Positions 43,308 to 50,500 of a DNA stretch of 64,000 nt are shown here, piece by piece. The position numbers and the translations under genes were made by a program. The notes beneath the pieces are model-generated. The model had not been told where the DNA came from and made no database searches. It saw only the letters and a list, made by a program, of their open reading frames with translations. Position 1 is the stretch's first letter; each line of letters opens with the position of its first letter. Source of the DNA: an uncultured Hungatella sp. (lineage in GTDB: Bacteria; Bacillota; Clostridia; Lachnospirales; Lachnospiraceae); assembly GCA_947066955.1 (NCBI GenBank), contig CAMTAF010000001.1, forward strand, positions 55,575 to 119,574, given 5' to 3'.

Positions 43308-44642
43308 TTATGGGAACCGCCACAAACAGGAGCCTGGGGAACATGGCATTTCTCTCCTCCTTTTTCTAAGGAATCGGCACGCGCCGCTTTGCGGCACCTG
43401 CCAAGACGTCGGAAGGCATCCTGAAAATGCTGCGCATTTGCCTTCCTCCTCTGTGCTGCAGGATCCCAGCACCAGGCTGCCTCCTGAGGAGAAGGGGGAT
43501 ATAGCCGAGCTCTGAGCCCCCACCACGATACAGGTGTACAGCACCAGAGGACTGAGCCCCGTGGTCGCCGCCAGCCCCGGCACCAGGGGGTACAGGGCCG
43601 GGCACACCACTCCCAGGGTGCTGGAAAAGAAGCTCATGACAGCCCCGATGAGACTGAAAGCCATGGGCACGATCCATGCAGGCAGGCTGCTTCCCGCCCA
43701 GGCTGACAGCATCTCGATGGTCCCGGCCTCAATGGCCACATTGATCAGCATCCCCACGCCGCAGATCATGATGATGGTGTTCCAGGGCACTTTCCCGATC
43801 ACGTCCTTCTGGGGCGCCAGATCACAAAACAGCGCTATGACCGAAAACACAACAGCCACCAGACCCACGTCGATCTTTCCGTTGATAAAAGTGATCAGCT
43901 CTGCCCCTGGCAAAATGATGTGCAGGATGGGGAAGATCAGCACCACCGCGATCATAGCCAGCATCAGGTACAGATTGATCTTCTGTTTGTCCGTAAATGC
44001 CTCCGGCTTCTCAAAGGTCATATCCTTGCCAATATTCCGGTTGTTCTTGGGTATGTACCGGAAAGCCGCGATCAGCAGAAGGGAAAATACCACGCTGGCC
44101 GCAAAGATCACTGCGGAATAGGAAAATGACACTTCTGTCATGCCTCCCTCGTCCATGAGGCCCCGAAAGATGATGCCGCTTCCGCTGGTCATAAAGTTGG
44201 CCCCGGAGAGGGCTCCGCAGTTGATCGCCACGGCCCCTGTCAGCTGATCCATCTTGGCCTCCTTGCAGATCAGGATGGTGATAGGCGCCATAAATGCCAT
44301 AACCGTAAAAAATCCAGCCCCCAGGGCCGCGATCCCCGCGCTCGCTAAGTACAGGGCAAAGGGAAGCAGCCCGGGAAACTTCCGGCATGCGTAGAGAAGA
44401 TACCTGGCAGTCTTCTCCAGGGTCCCGTTGACCAGGGCAAAATTATAAAACAGAGATACCGAAAAGAAGACAAACATGGTGCTCACAGGCCACCCGGCGA
44501 TCACGTCCCTGGTCCTCATCCCCAGGGCGAAGCAGCCGATGAGATAGGCAAACATCATGGCGAAAAATCCTGTGTTGAACTTTGTCTTGTAGCCGATTGC
44601 CACAGAGACGGCGATGGAGCCGATGATCAGTATACTCAGCAT
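43308..44642 (-). pseudogene. Ion-transporter-family carboxylate carrier with C-terminus disrupted by an insertion
   Basis: A 444-residue frame with about 11 membrane helices, related to the SLC13/MatC-type carriers for organic acids (NCGALSGANFMTSGSG, SSTLGVVCPALYPLVPG, SAISPFSSGGSLVLGS). After SCSTEEE the normal last helix (MFPRLLFVAVPISVLSATAF) is out of frame: an 89-bp insertion at 43355-43450 changes the end to unrelated residues, with a stop at 43308. The original stop is at 43258-43260. Loss of the last helix probably inactivates it, though read-through of a shortened carrier cannot be excluded. The DUF6282 gene is 12 bases upstream. Confidence 0.82.
43355..43450 (-). repeat. Dispersed element, copy B, inserted in the transporter gene
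   Basis: TCCTCCT occurs at 43355-43361 and again at 43444-43450, a probable 7-bp target duplication. The DNA between contains the element: GGCAAATGCGCAGCATTTTC, CAGGATGCCTTCCGACG, GCCGC-TTT-GCGGC and GGCGCGTGCCGATTCC on the minus strand. The net 89-bp gain breaks the reading frame. Confidence 0.82.
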
Positions 44643-44653
44643 AAGCGTTCCTC

Positions 44654-45514
44654 CTACTCAATTCCAAGCAGGCCTGCCTGGATGGTGTGGGTCATGTGGT
44701 AAAGCTGGCTCTCCGTGACGCCGTGGTCTGCCAGATATTGCATGTACTCCTCCAGGGCTGCCTCCCAGTAGGGATTCTCCACCTGGCCCCCGTCAGTGCA
44801 CACCATCACATGCTCATAGCCGCAGGCCTCGATGGCCTCTAAGTTCATCTCCAGATTGCTCTTGTACTTCCCTCCCCCCAAGGGCTGGGCGTAGCAGTGC
44901 TCTAAGATCACGTCATAATCTCTCACGATTCTCACCTGGTCCTCCAGGCTCATGCCCACCAGCCACCACTCCGGATGAGTCACCACGATCTTCTTCACCC
45001 CCGCGTCCCTGGCCGCCTCGGTCACAATAAAACACTCCTCAGGCGACACATGGGCTGTGCCCAGAACCGCGTCATAATCCTTGATGAGCCGGAACACGTC
45101 AAGCAGCTCCGGAACCACCTTCCCGTCTCTCACCACCTCCACGCAGTTGGCCGCGCTTGCCTTGTTCTTTTCCAGATGATTTCTGGCAGACTGGGTGGGC
45201 AGCCAGATCACCTTGGCCCCCAGCTTCAGACCGCTCTCCACTGCCGCCGGGTTGATCCCTCCCATCTGCCGGTTCAGGGTCACTCCCCCGAACATAGTAA
45301 AATCATTGTCCCCTCCATGTACCCTCTCATTGTACCGGTTGCACAGATACGCCCGGTCCACCGTGGTCCCCTGATGGGTTTTGATGACAATCGCCCTGGC
45401 CCCCACCCGGATAGCTGCCTCTGTCAGTTCAAAATCATCATAAGCCCGGTGACGGATATCCGGGTTGGAGTGGACATGCATGTCGATCACTCCCTTTAAA
45501 GAAACCTTGCCCAT
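44654..45514 (-). CDS. DUF6282 (amidohydrolase-like) protein
   Basis: A 286-residue protein resembling metal-dependent amidohydrolases or PHP-type barrels: GVIDMHVHSNPDIRHRAYDD near the start supplies His ligands, and VIKTHQGTT, GTAHVSPEEC, VVTHPEWW and VMVCTDGGQ supply further ones. This matches the DUF6282 family, likely a cyclic amide or lactone hydrolase; the substrate is unknown. Its coupling to an organic-acid carrier suggests the product or substrate is imported. The ATG at 45514 has AAGGAGG from copy C of the dispersed element in front of it. Confidence 0.82.
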   Translation of the reverse strand: MGKVSLKGVIDMHVHSNPDIRHRAYDDFELTEAAIRVGARAIVIKTHQGTTVDRAYLCNRYNERVHGGDNDFTMFGGVTLNRQMGGINPAAVESGLKLGAKVIWLPTQSARNHLEKNKASAANCVEVVRDGKVVPELLDVFRLIKDYDAVLGTAHVSPEECFIVTEAARDAGVKKIVVTHPEWWLVGMSLEDQVRIVRDYDVILEHCYAQPLGGGKYKSNLEMNLEAIEACGYEHVMVCTDGGQVENPYWEAALEEYMQYLADHGVTESQLYHMTHTIQAGLLGIE

Positions 45515-45521
45515 AAAAAAT

Positions 45522-45590
45522 ACCTCCTTCTTAAAGTATCGGCACGCGCCGCTTCGCGTCACCTGCCAGGTCGTCGGATGCCTAACCTCC
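45522..45590 (-). repeat. Dispersed element, copy C
   Basis: On the minus strand: GGCATCCGACGACCTGGCAG, then GACGCGAAGCGGCGCGTGCC and GATACTTTAAGAAGGAGG. The right half matches copy B almost exactly. It lies in the leader of the DUF6282 gene and provides its ribosome binding site. Confidence 0.75.
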
Positions 45591-45613
45591 GGCCGCCGTT
45601 CTCGACTATTTTT

Positions 45614-45679
45614 ATCATATAGGAATCTTGTTATTGCCGAAATGGAAAATAAGAGATATACTGTATCGGAAAAACCGAT
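45614..45679 (-). promoter_or_regulatory. LysR-type box and -10 element of the DUF6282 operon
   Basis: ATCGG-AAAAA-CCGAT (45665-45679) has the T-N11-A form of LysR recognition sites. On the minus strand a -10 box TATGAT lies at 45614-45619; the expected transcription start near 45607 puts the box centre at about -65, the classic LysR position. A LysR gene is present at 46606. Confidence 0.6.
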
Positions 45680-45707
45680 GGATAGACGCGGAAATTTCTG
45701 CAGACCA

Positions 45708-45736
45708 TTGACATATTTTATCCGTATGTCTATAAT
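45708..45736 (+). promoter_or_regulatory. Perfect consensus sigma-A promoter
   Basis: TTGACA (45708-45713), 17-base spacer, TATAAT (45731-45736). It reads toward the PBECR4 gene, whose start is about 240 bases downstream. Confidence 0.85.
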
Positions 45737-45742
45737 AATAAT

Positions 45743-45980
45743 GTAAGGCAGGCAACGGCGTGTGTCTGTTTAAGCGTTGAAGCATAACAGCGTACCGGAA
45801 AGCCTTGTTATGCGGAGCTTTCGAGAGGGGTTGTGCAATGAAACCTCAAACCGGAGTAGGTGTAAACTGAAAGAAAATGCTCAGGGCCGCTTTGTTTCTG
45901 CAAAGCGGCTCTTCCCGTATCTCTTCTTTCATCCATGGAATACTGAGAACGCGGTATGGGGGCTGGGAAAGGATATACTT
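45743..45980 (+). ncRNA. Candidate structured leader or small RNA
   Basis: Between the consensus promoter and the PBECR4 start the transcript can form several stems in order: CAACG/CGTTG (45753-45779), GCATAACA/TGTTATGC (45782-45813), GGGGTT/AACCTC (around 45837-45847) and GCCGCTTTG/CAAAGCGGC (45886-45909). I do not recognise a named RNA family. A coding frame open across part of it lacks a ribosome binding site. Confidence 0.45.
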
Positions 45981-46580
45981 ATGGATCAATTATGGAAATG
46001 CGCCTCCGCTTATGAGAAATTGCTGGATATAACCTACAAGATCATTTTAGGTCGAAAGGGAAAACTGGCAGAGCTGCAGATTTCTTTTGAAGCAGTTTAT
46101 TTTCATCACCTAATGGGACTTCACAAATTAACAGATTTACGGATTTCGCGGGCAAATCGCCAAAAGATATTTCAAGATATTCTGATAGGCAAGATTTCTT
46201 ACGATTCTATAGCACGAAGCAGATATTTCTCTGAGATTGAATGCCGTTTTCACCCTTTCTTATCACTGGAATCCCTTCTTGATCAGAACAAACTGATTTT
46301 TCGCTATAATCAAAAAGCAAACTATTTTTCCCTTATTAAAGCGGATTATTTATTGTCTACACCTTTTGAGGGGAATGATATCTATGTGTTCATTGCAAAA
46401 AACCATGATACAGACCTTTATTTTTGCCGTTCATTCTTTCCAAAAGGGCAGCATGATTATACCAAAGGACAAACGATATACACTATGCTGTACAAAGAAA
46501 AAATATTTCTTCACAAAGGATATTCTGAGGTACAGTATGACCGTCTCACCCCCAAATCCATCGCTTCAAATAATCCATAG
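45981..46580 (+). CDS. PBECR4 domain protein
   Basis: A 199-residue protein. From the Met at 45981 (AAAGGATATACTT ahead) it reads CASAYEKLLDITYKIILGRK, FHHLMGLHKLTDLRISRANR, IECRFHPFLSLESLLDQNKL and YFCRSFFPKGQHDY, the pattern of PBECR4, a domain of the barnase/EndoU/colicin-like nuclease group linked to phages and mobile elements. It may be an RNase-like toxin or effector; no immunity gene is evident. It is more AT-rich than its neighbours and separates the LysR gene from its likely target operon, so it is probably an insertion. Confidence 0.78.
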   Translation: MDQLWKCASAYEKLLDITYKIILGRKGKLAELQISFEAVYFHHLMGLHKLTDLRISRANRQKIFQDILIGKISYDSIARSRYFSEIECRFHPFLSLESLLDQNKLIFRYNQKANYFSLIKADYLLSTPFEGNDIYVFIAKNHDTDLYFCRSFFPKGQHDYTKGQTIYTMLYKEKIFLHKGYSEVQYDRLTPKSIASNNP

Positions 46581-46605
46581 GAACTAACGAAAAGAGGACA
46601 TGCCC

Positions 46606-47505
46606 ATGCATTTAAAAGAACTTACCTACATCGTCACCCTGGCGGACGAGAAGAGCATCACCAGAGCTGCCGACAAACTTTTTATGGCCCAGTCCAGCCT
46701 CAGTGAATTCTTAAGGCAGTACGAGTCCGAGCTGGGGATCGAGCTTTTTGTCCGGACCTCCCGGGGAATACGCCTCACCTCTGCCGGGGAGGTCTTTGTA
46801 GATAACGCGCGCTCCATCCTGACCCATTACCGCCTTGTCCAAAACGAGCTGTCCGATATGGCCCACCTAAAAGGCGGACGGGTTATCCTGGGAATCAGCT
46901 CCTTCCGGGGAGAATACATGCTTCCGAAAATCCTGAAAAAATTTTATGAAAAATACCCCGGCGTGCGGGTAGATATAGTGGAGGCCAACAGCATGGCCTT
47001 AGAAGACCACCTGGTCCGGGGCTCTGTGGATCTGGCTATCGTAGCCCTCCCCCTGACCAGGGTGGATCATGAAGTAGAATTTTTAAAAAGAGACGAGATC
47101 TTTCTTGTGGCGAACCGACACCACCCTGTGATGAACCACGCCCGACAGCGCGACGGCTCCCCCTACTACTGGGTGGATTTAAAAGACACCGCAGAGTATG
47201 AATACATCTTAAGCGACTACGACACTATCCTGGGCAGCATCAGCCGCCGGGAATTTAAAAAGGCCGGAATCCGGGTAATCTCCCACAATTCCAATATCAC
47301 CGCCGCCATGGGGGTGGCTATGGCCAGAGAGGGCCTGGGGCTGGCGTTCACCTACCACTCCTGCGCCATCGACTACGAGGACGCGGTGTACCTGTCCATC
47401 GGGGAGGAGGGAGTATTTCTGGACCTGGCGCTGGCCCATCCATACTCCACCTACCAGTCCCGGGCAGCGCTGGCCCTGGCCAGGGTGATACGGGAGACGG
47501 TTTAG
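46606..47505 (+). CDS. LysR-family transcriptional regulator
   Basis: A 299-residue LysR regulator: N-terminal winged helix (ELTYIVTLADEKSITRAADK, then SLSEFLRQYESELGIELFVR) and a periplasmic-binding-protein-like effector domain (VILGISSFRGEYMLPKIL, VDLAIVALPL). It probably activates the DUF6282-transporter operon at the box centred on 45672. I start at 46606, eight bases after GAGG; an ATG two codons upstream is too close to it. Confidence 0.9.
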   Translation: MHLKELTYIVTLADEKSITRAADKLFMAQSSLSEFLRQYESELGIELFVRTSRGIRLTSAGEVFVDNARSILTHYRLVQNELSDMAHLKGGRVILGISSFRGEYMLPKILKKFYEKYPGVRVDIVEANSMALEDHLVRGSVDLAIVALPLTRVDHEVEFLKRDEIFLVANRHHPVMNHARQRDGSPYYWVDLKDTAEYEYILSDYDTILGSISRREFKKAGIRVISHNSNITAAMGVAMAREGLGLAFTYHSCAIDYEDAVYLSIGEEGVFLDLALAHPYSTYQSRAALALARVIRETV

Positions 47506-47562
47506 ATATGATATCTTACAAGAAAACGGCATGGGTCTACCATACCGTTTTCAAACGCTCAA

Positions 47563-50500
47563 TCACTGTATCCATGCTCCATCTATACCTACCATATAAT
47601 TATCTGGAGTCATTGTATTGGCAAGCATAGAACCATCAGAATTTAAATAATACCATTTTTCGCCAACTTGAATCCAACCTGTAGCCATTGTACCATTTTC
47701 ATTCATATAGTACCATATTTCTGCTACTTTTATCCATCCAACTGCCATAGCACCAGAATCAGGTATAAAATAATACCATTGTTTATCCAACAGCAACCAG
47801 CCTTCTACCATATACCCATCGCTATTAAAACGATAGATTATCCCATTAATTTGTGCCCATTGGTTTTTGGGATAACTTTTATCTGCCATCTCTAGCCACC
47901 AGCCAATATCATCTTTTAACCAAATACCCGAAAGGACTGGGACAGAATCAAATGAACCACCTTTTGCAAAATTCTCTCCTGGTCCACTATTACCTTTGGT
48001 TCCGCTTCCTCCTCCGGTTCCTTTAGTTCCACCTCCCCCTCCGGTTCCATTTCCTCCTTCGGTTCCGTTTCCTCCTCCGGTTCCATTTCCTCCTTCGGTT
48101 CCACTTCCTCCTCCGGTTCCATTTCCTCCTTCGGTTCCACTTCCCCCTCCGGTTCCATTTCCTCCTTCGGTTCCACTTCCTCCTTCAGTTCCACTTCCTC
48201 CTCCGGTTCCATTTCCTCCTTCAGTTCCGCTTCCCCCTCCGGTTCCATTTCCTCCTTCAGTTCCATTTCCTCCTTCAGTTCCACTTCCCCCTCCGATTCC
48301 ATTTCCTCCTTCAGTTCCGCTTCCTCCTTCAGTTCCATTTTCTCCCCCAGTTCCACTTTCCTCCTCAGAATCTGCATATTTCTGTTTTAAAACTACCTTG
48401 TTTACTTCAATATCAACAGCATCACCAGGATATTCTGCTGGATAACTATAAAATATTAAATTTCCACTATCTGTATCTACCCCATCTGTAACATACCATA
48501 CTACCTCACCATCTTTCACGATAGGCTGACAATCTGAAAGATTCCCCTCAAAAGTTCCTATGTCATCATTATTTAATCGGTTTCCATAGCCGTCAAAAAA
48601 CAAAATCTTTACATCCCCATTTGTCTCTGTATATCGAGTATAAAAAGTTTCATATAAAGACGCACTCTTATCAAAAGCTTGTTCCTCCCACATTAAGGCA
48701 AATAAATCCTCTGAGATTTTAACTAACTGTGGAGTCGATGCACTATAAGTACTGCCTTCCTCATAATCCGAAATCTGAATATATTTTACATTAGCTAAGT
48801 TATCTTTATCCACTACTGAGAGAAATACATTCCTTGTATGACTATCAGAAAAATTATCCTGATTAATAGTACTTCCTGCTATCAGATAACTGCTATCAGA
48901 AAATTCTAATCCTCCTACAGTAACTCCTGTATAATTATAATTGTAACCATTATTACCATACTTATAAATCTCATCATCACCTTCAGAAATAGGAAGAATC
49001 ATAACATTATCTGATTCCTCCGACATATCATCCGCTTCATACACTACCAAAACTACTGCCCTTGGATATGCGTCACCATGATCTACTGTAATTACTTTGC
49101 CGCCGTCAACCTTAACAAACTGATTAAAAGAATGCGAAACATATCCTGTTGAGATATTAGAAATACCATACCTTATATACGATGGTATCATGCTCTCCTT
49201 ATTAACAACTATTGTCAAATTAGCCTGATGGTTTACTCCGTCTCCACTTTTGTACATTCTGTGTCCTGTGTGTACGTATAAATAAGTATCATTTTCATCT
49301 ATACGGAGACTGCTTGAAGAAAATGGTAGTTCTGTATTAAGACCGTATAGTTCAACAGAATCTAAACGATTCATTTCTCTTCCGTATTTAACAATGCGGA
49401 TCACCTCCTTTTCATCACTCTCTTCTTCATTTCGCTGACCAAATACAACATAAAAGTTCTCTTTTCCTACATAAAAACCACCAAACAAGGATAATTCCAT
49501 AGGAATATTCCAGCTTTTAAGAAACTCTTTCTCAGAATTATACTGCTCAATTATAACCCCATCCTCCCTAGATACATATTCTATTCGGTAAAGATTTCCA
49601 TCTTCCCCTCCATATAAGTACGAGGTTACTATATCTTTCGTATTTCCCCAATAATTCTGATCATGTTGATTTCTTGAAGCTATAAAATTATTATTCTCTG
49701 TCAAGTTCAAAGGTGTCTCTGAAATGTCATCTATTCTTTTATAAGTATATTTTGTCTCTTTAGGGAATGCTCTTTGTCCCAAAAAATTAACTGTTTTAGG
49801 AATGACCACAGAGTTAATCGCTGTATTATAAAAAGCATACCCTGCAATCTCACGGAGACCATCCGACATCATCACCGTTTCAAGTTTACTGCACCCTTCA
49901 AATGCCCCCCTTTCTATACTCTCCACACTCTCCGGTATCCTTATATTGGTCAGGCTCACGCAGCCATAAAAAGCCCACTCCCCTATCTTTGTCACGCTCT
50001 CTGCTATCTCCAACTCAGACAGATTTTCACACTCGTAAAATGCGTATGCTCCTACACTCGTTACTCCCTCCTCTATCACTACTTTCTTTATCGTTTCTCT
50101 GGACCCATACCATGGCATTGACCAACTATACCAGTCAGACATCTCTCCTTCCCCTCGGATTGTCAGCGTCCCCTCATTATCCAGTTCCCATTTCATGTTA
50201 TCTCCACACAGGCCCTTTTCTATCGTAACCACCCCCGACAGACCATCACACCCTTCAAATGCACCTCTTCCTATACTTATCACACTCTCCGGTATCCTTA
50301 TATTGGTCAGGCTTACGCAGCCATAAAAAGCCCACTCCCCTATCTTTGTCACGCTCTCTGCTATCTCCAACTCAGACAGATTTTCACACTCGTAAAATGC
50401 GTATGCTCCTACACTCGTTACTCCCTCCTCTATCACTACTTTCTTTATCGTTTCTCTGGACCCATACCATGGCATTGACCAACTATACCAGTCAGACATC

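Noticed and set aside
45777-45980. N-terminal extension of the PBECR4 protein to 45777
   Set aside because: The extra 68 codons cover the structured leader, look unlike protein, and the start lacks a Shine-Dalgarno sequence.
47996-48445. Long plus-strand frame encoding a Pro-rich protein
   Set aside because: It is the antisense of the Gly-rich stalk of the giant surface protein; its repeats simply mirror the 18-bp units and it has no ribosome binding site.
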